Assembly: GCA_029204225.1 (NCBI GenBank)
Contig: CM055101.1
Coordinates: 59,380,094-59,444,093, forward strand
Direction of reading: 5' to 3'
From: Diphasiastrum complanatum
Taxonomy: Eukaryota > Streptophyta > Lycopodiopsida > Lycopodiales > Lycopodiaceae
Length of the DNA stretch: 64,000 nucleotides
Positions within the stretch are counted from its first letter, which is position 1, and each line of letters starts with the position of its first letter. Under the pieces are notes generated by a model, which saw only the letters and a list, made by a program, of their open reading frames with translations, was not told the origin of the DNA and searched no databases. A program made the position numbers and the translations under genes. Below, one piece after another: positions 1 through 11,124 of this stretch.

Positions 1-468
1 ATACATCAGTTTTTGAAGGCCGTCATTTTTTGTCCAATTATTATTCTTATTATTATTTTTTTTTATCGAAGTATTAGCGAAAATGCCAAAACTAGTGTAC
101 ATTTTAGCAAAAATGCCGAAGCATGCTGCATTGTTTGTATTGCGGAAAACCCGAGACCTTCGCTACATTTTATACTTTGCAAAAAACCCGACACTACATT
201 CGAATTTACCATATTTGAAATACAAAAATTGCGACACTTATTTTTTGGGATTTTCTACCTTCCGACACCTTCGTATTTTTTGCATAATAATTTTCGCTTG
301 GATTTACCAAGCGAAGCATTTGTGTATTTTGTTTATTTATTTATTTATTTATTTTTGTTTTTAGGACTAGCCACTTCATTATTGAGTATGTACCTTCAAA
401 ACAAAGGACACGCTTCCATTTAATATTAGTCTAATCCGCCGAAATACCATCAATACGCTTAAAACCTC
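1..468. repeat. AT-rich tract with short recurring motifs
   Basis: The first 370 bases are AT-rich and contain loose repeats of 'aaaa(t/c)gccgaa' and 'aacccgacact' between about 80 and 270. Similar motif mixtures recur near 16680, 20000, 41110 and 62750, mostly inside or beside LTRs, so this may be the edge of an LTR-type sequence. Reading frames here are open only because stops are spaced by chance in low-complexity DNA, and none resembles a protein. The last 50 bases continue, across the solo LTR, into the unknown coding relic at 1274. Confidence 0.4.
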
Positions 469-473
469 AAACA
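469..473. repeat. Target site duplication, left copy (AAACA)
   Basis: This is identical to 1164-1168 on the other side of the solo LTR. Removing the LTR plus one copy makes 468 and 1169 contiguous, so the two flanks were one sequence before insertion. Confidence 0.85.
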
Positions 474-1163
474 TGTGAAAAATCGCCTACATTGGCAAAT
501 CTAGCCATGTAGAATATTGTACATTTTGTCAATATTGTTTGTTGGTTACTTGAATGGCCAAAGTGCCACTTGTACATACACACCTAAAGTAGGTTACCAC
601 GAGTCAAGAGGAGTGGTTGTGTCTATTTGGTAGTGATTCCTACTTTGTAGGATCTAGACCATGATTTATGATGAGATTTGTACCTACCATGCACCTACCA
701 AGCATGACTCTTGGATCTAGGCTAGGGATTTCACATTAGGGCAAGAAAGTGGAGTCTACTTCCTTATTACATGCTGGATTTTCACCTAACTTTTTAAGGA
801 AGTGTGTTTTACTATGTATTTCCATTCTCCATAGTGTGAAGATAGAAACTTTTTGGAGCCTCAAGGAGAAACTCGAGTTTCCTCTCATTGTATGGTGATT
901 ACTCTATTTTTCCAATGAAACCCAGCTTTGGCACTTTGTAAACACTGTCTACAGGCCGTACTACAGTCTTATTTCCACACGTGTGGAGTTGGATTAGACT
1001 ATTTGATCAATGCTTTGATTGTCTCTACTTGTTTCCTATCAAGCTGCTAAACTAGATCCTGTTTTCTGATGACTAGTTTCTGATAGATTGTTTAACAAGC
1101 ATACAATCACCTTGTGGATCATTCAAAGATCCATTTATGGTCCTTAGTACAGTACTTTTCACA
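474..1163 (+). mobile_element. Solo LTR of a Ty1/copia-like family (family L3)
   Basis: A 690-bp sequence begins TGTGAA and ends TTCACA. It aligns along its length with the LTR at 31636-32335 and with a deleted copy at 55214-55575. Shared blocks include 'ccttattacatgctgga', 'aggccgtactacag' and 'gatccatttatggtcct'. It is flanked by a perfect 5-bp direct repeat AAACA (469-473 and 1164-1168), and there is no retroviral internal domain on either side. Family knowledge says this is the product of LTR-LTR recombination that removed the body. Orientation is set by comparison with the copy at 31636, which is preceded by a polypurine tract. Confidence 0.88.
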
Positions 1164-1273
1164 AAACACTTCAATTGTTGTCGCTACCACTTTCCATCAC
1201 TCTTGCTCTCCGAATTGCGAATTGTTGCGATCAAGCTCTTGTCTGCCATTGCTCGTTTACATCTGCAAGCACT

Positions 1274-2078
1274 ATGGCGATTGTATTCAAAACACACCCA
1301 AAGCCAGTAATACCAGTATTACAACCACTAGCTATTCGAGCGCGAATTGAAGGTCTTTTTCAATTCAATCCATCAGTAATTCTTATTGATTTATGTTATG
1401 AGCTAATATGCAATTTGGACGAAACAGAAGAAGGACATATTTCCACAACCGTCCGCAATCAAGAGGTTGTTATCACCGAGGGGTTTTATTGTCGTGCCTT
1501 AGTGCTCAAGAATCAATTGCCCAGCTGCAAAATTCTGCAGAAATGCTAAAGAAAGGCAATCAAATATACAAGAAACATGCTGAAGAGGCAATATTGTGGC
1601 GAATCAGCGCCGAAGTCACACTCGGTGCCTGCGTATCTCATGGCAAGTACCAAATTGATCCGGTAGCATGGAAGGGAATCCACTAGAGGATGATCCAGAC
1701 TTCTAGATGCAATATCTGCAGTCGCAGATGATTGCTCATGAGAAGCTGAAGGAAGAATTAGAAGAGGCCAAATTCCAGTCAGGCCAAATGCAGATTTTTG
1801 ATGCAGAAGAACGAGCGCAAGGACAAGATTAGGAGACGCAGACAGATGAGCCATCACCAGTAATATCAGAAAAGGCCATCCAAATGGATACCATCTGCAG
1901 GCAGATCCTGAGAGATCAAGAAACACAGACCGAAACCAAGGATGTTGTAGAGGTACAAGCTACTGAAGACCAACCTGAGACGTTAAGCATCATTCCATAC
2001 CAAGCCCAGGCATCACCAAGTGGAGCAGCTGTAAAGAAAAACAAGATTGTCCACTCACTAATAAAGTCAGAATTTTAG
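1274..2078 (+). pseudogene. Unrecognised coding relic, part 1 (broken frames)
   Basis: An ATG at 1274 opens a 91-codon frame (starts MAIVFKTHPKP) that stops at 1547-1549. A second frame overlaps it and runs to 1686, with a charged helical stretch (QNSAEMLKKGNQIYKKHAEE). A third runs 1884-2078 and is rich in E, Q and T. Together they read like one eroded protein of about 270 residues with coiled-coil-like parts, broken by at least two frameshifts or stops. I recognise no family. The position upstream of an LTR-like 3' end at about 3011 makes a retroelement or pararetrovirus-like origin possible, but that is inference. The solo LTR lies 110 bp upstream. Confidence 0.35.
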
Positions 2079-2108
2079 ACATTTCATCAGGAACTAACAT
2101 TTTTTATT

Positions 2109-2959
2109 CCACCTTTTTGTAGTCCAGAACTCCAATGGAGAATGGATTACCTTTTTTTACCTAAACTTTTTGGATACACAAAAGAACAATGGGAGAACCC
2201 TTGGACTTTTTCTAACATAAATACTTTATGGTCTAGACTAACTGTACATCAAAAAGAAATCCTCGCCCTTGCCATTGTTCAGAACAAGTTCAATGTGCAA
2301 ACTAACTATATTCATGTGGTCGCAGGATCCTTGTATATATACATGTTAGAATATCTAAGAACATTTGAAAATAATATTTTTTCAGCATTGGATGAGTATT
2401 TGAATAAGTTAGAATCAATTAACATTTTTGATGTGAAAGAAGTTGTTTGTAACTCTAAATCAGTTTCTTTCCGAGTTACTCATCAGTTCTTATTCTCTGA
2501 TTTGTGGAAAATCTACACAGATTGGGAAACTAACTATTCTCGTTATAATATACTTCGCTCCACTAACCCAATAACTAGCCCATATTATACTTAAAGCCAT
2601 GTAAATATTGCTTCTCATTTCGTGTGCCCTCCTGTCTGTTCAACAACTGTATATTAAAGAGAAATTTTTCCGAATATACATATGCTGCCCTTTCACTAAT
2701 TGTCCCTTCTGCCGAGATGTCTAAAATCCTGACCAAGGATAGTTGGTATGCACATCTTGTTAACAATGCATTAATTGATAACCCCCTTGCTCCAATCGAC
2801 AATCAAGGAATGGGTGGTTATCCAAATTTGTCATTCCAAGAAGACTACAACCAGAAGAACAACTATTTCCTGGCAACAAAAGGACTGACATTGGAACAAG
2901 AAAATGAAAAGAATGAAGACCGAGCCAAGGCTATTTTTCACAGCAAGCCAGCTAGCTGA
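2109..2959 (+). pseudogene. Unrecognised coding relic, part 2
   Basis: An open frame of about 150 codons ends at 2594. It is aromatic- and asparagine-rich, with no membrane segment or signal peptide obvious. A second frame, 2624-2959, is separated from it by a stop and a frame change, and contains a hydrophilic K/N/E-rich end. Codon content looks protein-like, but no conserved motif is recognised. These two frames, together with the relic at 1274, probably belong to one damaged gene or element. Confidence 0.35.
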
Positions 2960-3010
2960 AAGCGACAAAGAAGGACATAAATTAAATTGTTTGCGAGTCG
3001 CTGCACAGCT

Positions 3011-3515
3011 GAGGAAGGGGATATGTGGAGTCTTATGATCTCACATTATCCAAATTTTGTCATATATTGTAAAAAACTTTCAATTTCCATATATATAAAA
3101 TGTGCTATATTGTCTAAATACATGTAAAGGCCTATTTCGCACTTTGTAAATTCATATTTTGAGTAGAAGTTGCGACGTTCTAAAGAGATGCAATAGAAGT
3201 TCAAAACCGACATTTGACGGTTCGTAAGCGACATTGAGGCTGAAGAACATTCCTATAAGGATAACACTATGTGCCATTGTACATACGCATTTCTATGCAG
3301 AGTTGAGTATCAATAGAGAGCGAAGAGCAAGTTCTTATAGCTTGAACAATCTTTCCTTCTGTTATCTCTCACAGAATTACTTCTGATCATTTGTGTGAAC
3401 ACACTTTGTATGATCTGTGATTGATTGCGATACTGTTTTGTTTGCGTCACACACATTTCTTAAGTTATACTGAATTTCAGTTACTCTAACACGGATTTTC
3501 AGGTGACACCAGCAA
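3011..3515 (+). promoter_or_regulatory. Possible LTR-like 3' region of the unknown element
   Basis: A polypurine run (gaggaagggga, 3011-3021) is followed by tgtggagtc at about 3024, a TATA-like 'atatataaaa' at 3091-3100 about 70 bp downstream, and later CT-rich and 'gtatcaat' sequence. This is the order expected for a polypurine tract followed by an LTR with its own promoter. I cannot find a matching 5' copy or a clear CA terminus, so this is a suggestion only. Confidence 0.3.
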
Positions 3516-4045
3516 GTAATAATTCTGACTAATGTGCGCAGGGAATTAGCCGAAGCGATTAAACATAACTTTTAGCAGAAACTCCTTCAACTCTGAATGA
3601 GCTATGTGTTCAGATAATGGGATTGATTGAGGCTCTGTCTTTTTTGCTTCCTGCGATAAAAACTAATTCTCTTGTTTGATTAAGAAGAACTTTTAGCTAA
3701 TGTGATTCTGCTTGATGAATCTAATTGCTAGTTGCTGTCAGTTCTGACTGTTTTCCCGATGCCTGAAGAGCCTGAAAGATAAAGTTATTCTTACAATTAC
3801 AGACCTTGACCAGATCGTTTCATCATTGGTGTTCCTGGATGCCAATTTACCCAAATATCTTTGGATAACCAGTGACGTCGATGTAGTATTCATCGTGAAC
3901 TTTATACACTCTAGTCTGTTTATCATCATACATACATTTACCATGCAAAAGATGAGATTATTCTCTCTCTTGGGGAACGATCAAACCTTTTATACTACGT
4001 AATTCAATGATTTTGTGGAAATCTATAACGACTAGGCCACCACAA
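3516..4045. other. No recognisable gene; probable gypsy 3' LTR
   Basis: No protein-like frame is visible. The right end abuts a G-rich polypurine tract (minus strand, 4046-4058, 'aggtgggggatac') next to the gypsy pol 3' end. So part of this stretch should be the 3' LTR of the minus-strand gypsy element. Its far end cannot be placed without the partner LTR. Confidence 0.35.
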
Positions 4046-4149
4046 GTATCCCCCACCTAAATAGGTGATGGTCCCACGACACCTGCTGGTGCTTGTTGTG
4101 GAAGAAGGCTGTCGACACGTTTATTGCGGATGATGGAATGCGTCATGAA

Positions 4150-5453
4150 AAGCGTGGATAAAGATCGCTTACGTAAAACCTGAGGCTTTGTTCGATGAGG
4201 AGCAGCCTATCCTGAACTCTTCAAAAAGTGTTTGGGAAGGCTGGTGGCAACCAGTACTTGCGTAACCGGCTACCGTTGATGGGCATAGCAAACGGTGTCC
4301 CATACATTGTTTCTAAAGTCACTGCCCCTTGCAATAGGATGTCGGTGATGCGATAAGGCCTTTACCAGTTAACTTCAGCTTTCCTTTGATCGCCTTTGTC
4401 TTGTACATGAGGACCAAATCTCCTTTTTGAAGATCTTTCTTGTGGAGACGACGATCATGCCAAGCCTTGCGACGTGCTTTCTATGCAACAAGAGCATGGA
4501 CTGCTAACAAGCCTATTTCGCACAACTTGTGTAGCGCTTCGTGACGAAGGTGGAGCGATCTTGTATCATCTAATCAATGCATTGTGGCAATGCGAAGAGA
4601 TGGAACGAGAAATTCCACCGGCATGACTACATCTTGGCCATACACCAGTTGGAATGGAGTTTGTTCGGTGCTGCCTTTGTATGCAGTTCTGAAAGCCCAC
4701 AGAGTAGCATGTAGCTTGTGCTCCCAATCTGATCTGCTTGCTTCTACTGTCTTTGTCAAAATGTCGCACAAGTCTTATTAGAAGATTCGGCTTGGCCATT
4801 GTCTCTTGGGTAGTAAGGCGTGCTGAAATGATGGATCACAAAGAACTCTTCTAATAAGACCTTGATGGTCTCGTTGACAAAGTGAGTTTCCTAATCGTTG
4901 ACTATCTCCATTGGCCATCCGAAGCGTACAATAATATTTTCGTAAAGGAACTTTGCGGTGGACCTAGCATCTGCTACGTGCATTGCTTTGGCTTCAACCC
5001 ACTTTGTGAGATAATCTGCAGCCACGATAATATATCGGGCTTGGGTACTGCGAGCGGCTGGGTGAATAGGGCCGATGTAATCAAGTCCCCACTTCTCAAA
5101 TGGCACTTGAGCCAATACAAGATGTAATGGCTCATAATTTGCCTTCATTGGTCTGTGCGCTCTCTGACATACATCACATTGCTTGATATATGCCTCAATA
5201 TCCTTGTGCATTATTGGCCACCAATAGACAGATTGTAGAATCGTGCGTACTATTATATCTGCTGCGAAGTGTCCGCCTCCCATTGCTTCATGCAAGAGGG
5301 ACATGATCCGACAGGCAAGATACAATGACGAATAATATTATCCGCCTCTCTTCGATACAGTTGGCCAGCAATCAACTGATATGGAGGAGCTTTAAGTACA
5401 AGTTTCCACTGTTGCGCCTTGGATAGTGACCGGTCTGGTTGGCTGTTTATCAA
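4150..5453 (-). pseudogene. Gypsy integrase (degenerate)
   Basis: The N-terminal part shows the HHCC zinc-binding pattern, ending in IKQCDVCQRAHRP (about 5150-5325). It is followed by the catalytic-core start KWGLDYIGPIHP and the end of the core GQAESSNK around 4790. The C-terminal part contains FRTAYKGSTEQTPFQLVYGQ and PVEFLVPSLR (4566-4771), which are typical of plant gypsy integrases. An in-frame stop follows 'EIVND' at about 4890, and frames shift repeatedly, so no complete enzyme is encoded. A GQLYRR-like connecting segment lies at 5340-5380. Confidence 0.85.
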
Positions 5454-5571
5454 ATACTCAACTATGTTTGTGGCTCAATCGGGTACAACATCCACATAAA
5501 ATAAAACAACATCCGGTAACTCATCATCAGGCTGGGGATCCTTCTGTGTTGATCTGATTCGAGATACATGA

Positions 5572-5919
5572 TCATCCATATAATGTTGCTTGCCCTTGCG
5601 TACCACTATTCAAAATGAACTCGAGCAACAAGAGTAACCATCTAGTGATTCTCCCTGTGTTGCAGGTTTTGTTGACTAGGTAGAGCAAAGGTTGATGATC
5701 AGTGTAGAATGCAAAATGAGTGGCCATAAGATAATGGCAGAACTTCTTGACTGCAAATATCATTGCCAAGGCTTCTCGCTCAGTCGTTGAATAGTTGATT
5801 TCAGCATCGTTGAGTTGTCGGCTGGCGAAGCGAATAGGAAAGTCTTTCTTATACTCGCCTGGATGGGTCAAAACTGCTCCTGTAGCATACTTTGATGCAT
5901 CGATGACCACACAAAGCAA
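5572..5919 (-). pseudogene. Gypsy RNase H domain
   Basis: The frame begins just before VVIDASKYATGAVL and contains FASRQLNDAEINYSTTERE, KKFCHYL and FYTDHQPLLYL. This is the classic RT-RNase H connection and RNase H core of Ty3/gypsy pol. The catalytic Asp of 'DAS' and Glu of 'TERE' are present. The expected upstream RT domain is absent, and sequence toward 6020 is frame-shifted. Confidence 0.87.
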
Positions 5920-6020
5920 TCTTTATACTTCATTAGTAGCTTTTGCAGCTTGGTGAATGGTGAGGGCGTGAGTTGTGCTCCCACATGACATCATGGACTG
6001 GTGCCTTACTCATTTCTTCC

Positions 6021-6124
6021 TTCAAAAGGTTGATCTTAGCACGATTCGAGAGAGATATCTTGTGCATTGCTTTTCAAAAGGTTGATCTTAGCACGATTCG
6101 AGAGAGATATCTTGTGCATTGCTT
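6021..6124. repeat. 52-bp perfect tandem duplication
   Basis: Bases 6021-6072 and 6073-6124 are the same 52-bp unit (starts ttcaaaaggttgatcttagc), side by side. It lies in the gypsy internal region between RNase H and the nested copia insertion. It is probably a recent replication-slippage or repair duplication. Confidence 0.92.
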
Positions 6125-6224
6125 CTGACATTCCTGAAGCTGATGTCAAAGCTTGGTCGGATGACCCTTGAGCACGCAATTCAACAACTTTCTTCTTGCC
6201 TTGTATATTTTTGTTGGTTGTTGT

Positions 6225-6950
6225 TGTGAAGATTAATTAAAAATATCTTCCTATCTCGAGTTTTGGGGCCATGTCCATGACTATTTCCATTGTAAACTAT
6301 GTTGTACATAAAGGTATGTGAATTGAGCACATAACCTTCTAGAATAGGTCGAGTTTGAGTTAGGTAGATTCAAATTTGATGTCATGGAAAAGTTTAGATA
6401 GCATGCAATGTCATTCAGTGTGCATGCAAGCCACATGCAATCAGTGCATGCAACATGCAAAGTGGTCTCTGTGATCTACACATGTCTAGGAAATTTTATG
6501 AGTTGACATGTAGTACATGCAATATCCATGCATGCAGTTACACATGTGGATCCTTGGTAGTTGAGTTAACTAGGTTAAGTGGACTTTCCATGCAACAACC
6601 CTATAGGAACTCTAGCCACTTTGATGTAGGGAAGCTGTGGCATGTTTTGCCATATTGTGAATGAGATTTTGGTGTTTTGGACTCATTCTGTCTCTACTCG
6701 AGTAATCTAGCTTTGATTTTTCCTCTGTACTTGAGAGCAGCCTATTTTTCTCATACTGAGCACTTAGAATTATTTCTGACATTCATTTTTCATAGTGAGA
6801 AGTTAGATTTTTCAGTCAGATGTATGCCATTGTGCTCTTGCCATAGATTTTTCAAGTATTATGTTCTCTGATCAATCTTGTGCAATCACAACACCTCAGT
6901 AAGATCATGTAAGGTGTGTGGTGAAGTTCACATGTGCTAAAAACTTCACA
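6225..6950 (+). repeat. 5' LTR of copia element A
   Basis: It runs from TGTGAAGATT to AAACTTCACA and is directly followed by the primer binding site. It carries a dense cluster of CATGCA motifs (6402-6594). Confidence 0.95.
6402..6594. promoter_or_regulatory. Array of nine CATGCA (RY) motifs in the LTR
   Basis: CATGCA occurs at 6402, 6423, 6434, 6447, 6454, 6516, 6527, 6531 and 6589. In plants this RY element is bound by B3-domain factors of the ABI3/FUS3/LEC2 group. The array is repeated in the 3' LTR (11863-12055), so it is part of the LTR and not a local host feature. Function is inferred from the motif only. Confidence 0.6.
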
Positions 6951-6968
6951 TGGTATCAAAGCTTCATG
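6951..6968 (+). other. Primer binding site (tRNA-iMet type) of element A
   Basis: The sequence tggtatcaaagcttcatg starts at the first base after the 5' LTR. It matches the plant copia primer binding site complementary to initiator methionine tRNA. Confidence 0.9.
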
Positions 6969-7643
6969 CTTTGAAGAGGTGAGGGTGTATATATCAGAAC
7001 ATCAGTGCTTTTGCTTGCAGGAACTCGGATTTGGGAGAGGAATCCAAACTCGCTGACAAACTAGCCATCTGTGGATCATAAGTGGATCGAAACGAGCCTA
7101 ATCTGCTTCAGCAGAGCCATGTATGGACAGAGAGCTCACACATGTAAAATCAGCCCTCTTTAATTGAGTCCCAAAGTGAGCACACATCAGTTCTTTTCAC
7201 CAATTTTATCAATTTTCACTGTCAATCAAGTAGAATTGGATAGAAGTGAGTATTCTAAGGTCTAGGACTTTTCATTTCACACAAATTATTGTGTCTCATT
7301 TAAAGTAAGCTCCTAGAGAGTTTTTTAGTTCTTTGAAACTCGTGGGAGAGATAGACTTCTTACTTGCATGTGCTTCATTTCTCTGATTGAAGCAAGATCC
7401 AAATTCCAGATAGATTGATTTTCTATGTTGAGAGTTTGATCTCACATTTTGTTGTTAGATTTCATAGGTTGGATCAACATCATCAGTGTTAGATCCTAGG
7501 GTGAGATAGCAAGCAACATTCTTTCAACTTCATCTTTGTCATTACTAGAATTTCTCATAGAGAAGATATCTTCATTTGGTTCACATTTCTTGGAGCACAG
7601 TGAGAGATTAACATCTTGCAATTATGCAATGTGAAAAATTAGA

Positions 7644-8353
7644 ATGAAATCATTATTGATTCTACAAGATGTAATGGAAATTGTGAGTGGAGCTGAAGAA
7701 GAACCTGCAGCACCTAATGAAGCTGCAACATTTCACAAAAGAACCAGAATTGCCCTTTATTTTATAAAAATGAATGTAACAAATGAAGTGTTAAGAGAGA
7801 TCAGTACATGCACCACTGCCAAGGAGGCTTGGGACACTCTAAAAACAATTTATGAAATTAAGTATACTTCTAGATTGCTTACACTTAGAAACCAAATCTT
7901 TCTAAGCTATCAGAGAGTAGATGAGAGTGCTTCATCATATGTAATGAGAGTAGAGGATCTTCATCAAGAGTTAGCTAGTATTGGAGATGCTCTTAAGAAC
8001 ACTACACTTGTTCAAGTAGTCCTTAATGGACTTAGAGATGAGTATGACAATATTGTGCAGACTTATGTTGTCAGGGAAGAACTTCTATCCTTGGAGACAC
8101 TGCAAGGTGTTCTCATTGCTGAAGAAAGCAAACAAGAGAACAAGATGTTGAGGATCAACAGACTTTCATTGAAAGATCACAAGTTGCAACATCTAGTGGC
8201 AAGAAGAAGCTGTCAAAGATCGAGTGTTTTTTCTGTGGCAAGAAAGGACACTATGCATGAAACTGTTTCAAGAAGAAAAACCAATCTAAGAAAGCTAACC
8301 TTACTAATGAGGATGAGTGTGAGGGTGTTGAGAGTGAAAGAGAGGATTCTTTA
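7644..8353 (+). pseudogene. Copia A gag
   Basis: This is a capsid-like gag of the plant copia type. It shows EAWDTLKTIYE, a SYQRVDES-type turn, VVLNGLRDEYD and ESKQEN. Just after the main frame, a CX2CX4HX4C knuckle (C-F-F-C ... H ... C) is encoded near 8225-8265 in a different frame and contains a TGA stop inside it. The expected first 20-30 residues ahead of 7644 are missing. It would package the element RNA if intact. It is not functional here. Confidence 0.82.
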
Positions 8354-8593
8354 ATGATGTCTACTTTTTCATCTCGTCCTTTCAAAAATGAAGAAGTCTG
8401 GTGGATAGATAGTGGGGCTAGTTCCCATATGTCTAGTTCTAGAAACTCTTTCACAAGTCTCATGCCATATCTAGGTGCAAAAAGATCAATCTATACTGCT
8501 AATGATGTAGAGTGTAGAATTGAAGGAATAGGTAGTATTCCACTGCATGCATCATCATCAAAATCTTTTTGTTTGCATGATGATGTACTTTAA
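8354..8593 (+). pseudogene. Copia A protease
   Basis: The aspartic protease motif is visible as WWIDSGASSHMSS, with the catalytic Asp codon at 8408, followed by the IEGIGSIPL strand typical of copia proteases. The frame ends at 8593, and downstream pol continues in other frames. Confidence 0.85.
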
Positions 8594-8619
8594 CCAAAAG
8601 TCTCATTAGTGTAGGACAA

Positions 8620-9690
8620 TTGTTTGATAGTGGATTGGATGTCAAGTTTCAAGTTGACAAGTGTATAATCTCAAGAGAAAATGAAGTTATTGCTAGAGGA
8701 TCTAGAACTGGAAAGTTGTACAAACTAGATTCTAGGGAGAGTGCTAACATTTCAGATATTGCTTATGAGACCAAGGTTCTTCTTCGAGGATCTGTGGCAT
8801 AAGAGATCGGGACATCCCAATTTCAAAGCCTGCAATCTATGGTCAAGGAAGGAAAAGTTGTTGGACTACCAAAGACACTATCAAAGGAGCTTCAACCTTG
8901 TGAAGCTTGTGTTTTGGCAAAATCACACAGAAGGCCTTTTCCTAGATCAAGCATCAAAACAAAGCAACCATTTGAACTCATGCACTCTGATGTTCATTTC
9001 TCTTCAACTAAGAGCAAAGGAGGAGCAAATTGTTTTGTTTCCTTTGTAGATGATTATACAAGATATTCTTGGATCCCAATTTCAAAGCCATGCAATCTAT
9101 GGTCAAGGAAGGAAAAGTTGTTGGACTACCAAAGACACTGTCAAAGGAGCTTCAACCTTGTGAAGCTTGTGTTTTGGCAAAATCACACAGAAGGCCTTTT
9201 CCTAGATCAAGCATCAAAACAAAGCAACCATTTGAACTCATGCACTCTGATGTTCATTTCTCTTCAACTAAGAGCAAAGGAGGAGCAAATTGTTTTGTTT
9301 CCTTTGTAGATGATTATACAAGATATTCTTGGATCTATATGTTGTCTTCTAAAGCCATGGTTTATGATGTTTTTCTTACTTTCAAAGCTTATGTAGAAAA
9401 GCAGTTTTCTTTCAAGTTGAAAGCTTTGAGAAGTGATAATGGAGGAGAATACACTTCCAATAAGTTTAAAGACTTTTGTGAGAGAGAGGGAATACAAAGA
9501 GAGTTTTCTTGTTCATATACTCCTCAATAAAATGGAGTTGCTAAGAGAAAAAATAGAACTTTGTGTGAATGTGCAAAAGCCATTAGGCTAGAAGCTTCTC
9601 TCCCTAAGGATTTTGGGAAGAAGTAGTTGCATGTACAAACTTATTTTGTAATAGGCCTCCTAATCTTGAAATAGAAACAACACCATTTCA
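8620..9690 (+). pseudogene. Copia A GAG-pre-integrase and integrase core, with tandem duplication
   Basis: The HHCC zinc-binding region (GHPNFKA ... CEACVLAKSH) and the core start (FELMHSDV, FVDDYTRYSW) occur twice. The reason is a tandem duplication of about 259 bp (8815-9073 and 9074-9333). The first copy also lacks one base near 8830, which shifts frame. The remaining core shows LRSDNGGEYTS and a stop (TAA) exactly where TPQQNG is expected, at about 9528. A second stop occurs near 9625. Confidence 0.87.
8815..9333 (+). repeat. 259-bp tandem duplication inside copia integrase
   Basis: Units 8815-9073 and 9074-9333 start at tcccaatttcaaagcc and end at ttcttggat. They are almost identical apart from a one-base indel (gcctgc against gccatgc) and a single transition. 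This is duplication within the element, not two elements. Confidence 0.9.
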
Positions 9691-9691
9691 G

Positions 9692-10465
9692 ATGTTGCAT
9701 AAGAAAAAGCCTAAGGTAGATCATCTTAGGATTTTTGTTTGTGTATGCTTTGTGCATGTACCTCTAGAGACTAGGAAGAAGGAAGATCCTAGTGTTGTTA
9801 AAGGAATTTTTGTAGGATATGCATCCACTAAGAAAGCATACAAAGTATATCTTCCCTCTACTGACAAGAATATTGTTAGTATAGATGTGATCATCCATGA
9901 AGATCAAAAGTTTAACTTGGATGAAGCACAGGTCAAGGAGTCTCATGCAAGATCTACAATAATCAATCTTGATGCTGCTCAAGAAGTGGTGAGGCCTAGG
10001 CTTGAGGAGGAGCAACTTCAAGCACCCACACCAAGAAGATCTACAAGAGAAAGATCTGAGCCAAGGAGGCTCACATATGATGAGGAAGGAAGGCAAGTGG
10101 ATGGTGAAACTTCCTATCATGCTCTCTTCATATCAGATGAAGAGCCTAAAGATGTCCAAGAAGCACTTCAATCCAAGATGTGGGTTGAAGCAATGACCCA
10201 AGAGTTTGAAGCCTTGATGTCAAACAACACATGGGAGCTTGTGGAGCCACCAAACACCATGCATGTGATTGGATGTAAGTGGGTTTTCAGAATCAAGTAT
10301 AATTCTGATGGATCTATCAATAAGTATAAAGCAAGACTTTATGCCAAAGGCTACTCACAAATCAAAGGTCTTGACTATGAAGACACCTTTGCACCAGTTG
10401 AAAAAATGGTAACAATCAAAATACTCATATCTCTTGCATGTTTTCACAATTGGAAAATGTTCTAG
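9692..10465 (+). pseudogene. Copia A integrase C-terminus and start of RT
   Basis: The frame carries the copia 'KGIFVGYAS..KAYKVYLPS' signature of the integrase C-terminal region, then a variable linker (PRRSTRERSEPRRLTYD). RT begins at ALQSKMWVEAMTQEFEAL, NNTWELVEPP, CKWVFRIKYN, KARLYAKGYSQ and DYEDTFAPV. It stops at a TAG at 10463, just where the W/Q-L-D-V motif of RT would follow. Confidence 0.88.
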
Positions 10466-11017
10466 CTTGATGTTTCTAATGCCTTTCTCAATGGTTACCT
10501 TGAGGAGGAGATTTACATGGAGCAACCTCCTGGTTTTGTGAAAGAAGGTGAAGAATCAAAAGTTTGTCTTTTGTTCAAAAGTCTCTATGGACTAAAACAA
10601 GCACCAAAATCTTGGTATGCAAGGCTCAACTCCTATCTCATATCACTCGGATTTTGTCTAAGTGAATATGACCCCTCTATGTATTATAAGTTTGTAAATA
10701 AGTTTGTAATTATTCTTCTCATCTATGTAGATGATATCATTCTTTGTGGAAATAATGAGAAGCTAGTTGAAGAAACTAAGCATGCACTTGGTAGTGAGTT
10801 TAAGATGCAGGACTTAGGAGTTCTTCACTGTATTCTAGGCCTTGAAATAGATTTTTGGAAAGGTCAAGCATTTATAAGTCAAAGTAGATATGCACTTTCC
10901 ATGCTCAAAAAATTCCAAATGGAAAATTGTAAAGGCATAGATACACCAATGGAGCACATTGTAAAAGTTCCTATGAAAGATGATGAAAAATCCTTGTGGA
11001 CATCACTCTTTACATGA
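10466..11017 (+). pseudogene. Copia A reverse transcriptase core
   Basis: LDVSNAFLNGYLEEEIYM, PPGFV, SLYGLKQAPKSWY and the catalytic YVDDIIL motif (about 10725) are intact. Then come the copia thumb motifs GSEFKMQDLG and SQSRYAL. The frame is lost after DDEKSLWTSLF at 11017. The catalytic aspartates are retained although flanking frames are broken. Confidence 0.9.
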
Positions 11018-11124
11018 GTCTTATTGGCTCACTTATATGGATAACAATGACTAGGCCTGATCTAAGCTTTAGTGTGCATAAGCTAAGTCAACACATGCAG
11101 GATCCAAAATTATATCACTAGAAG

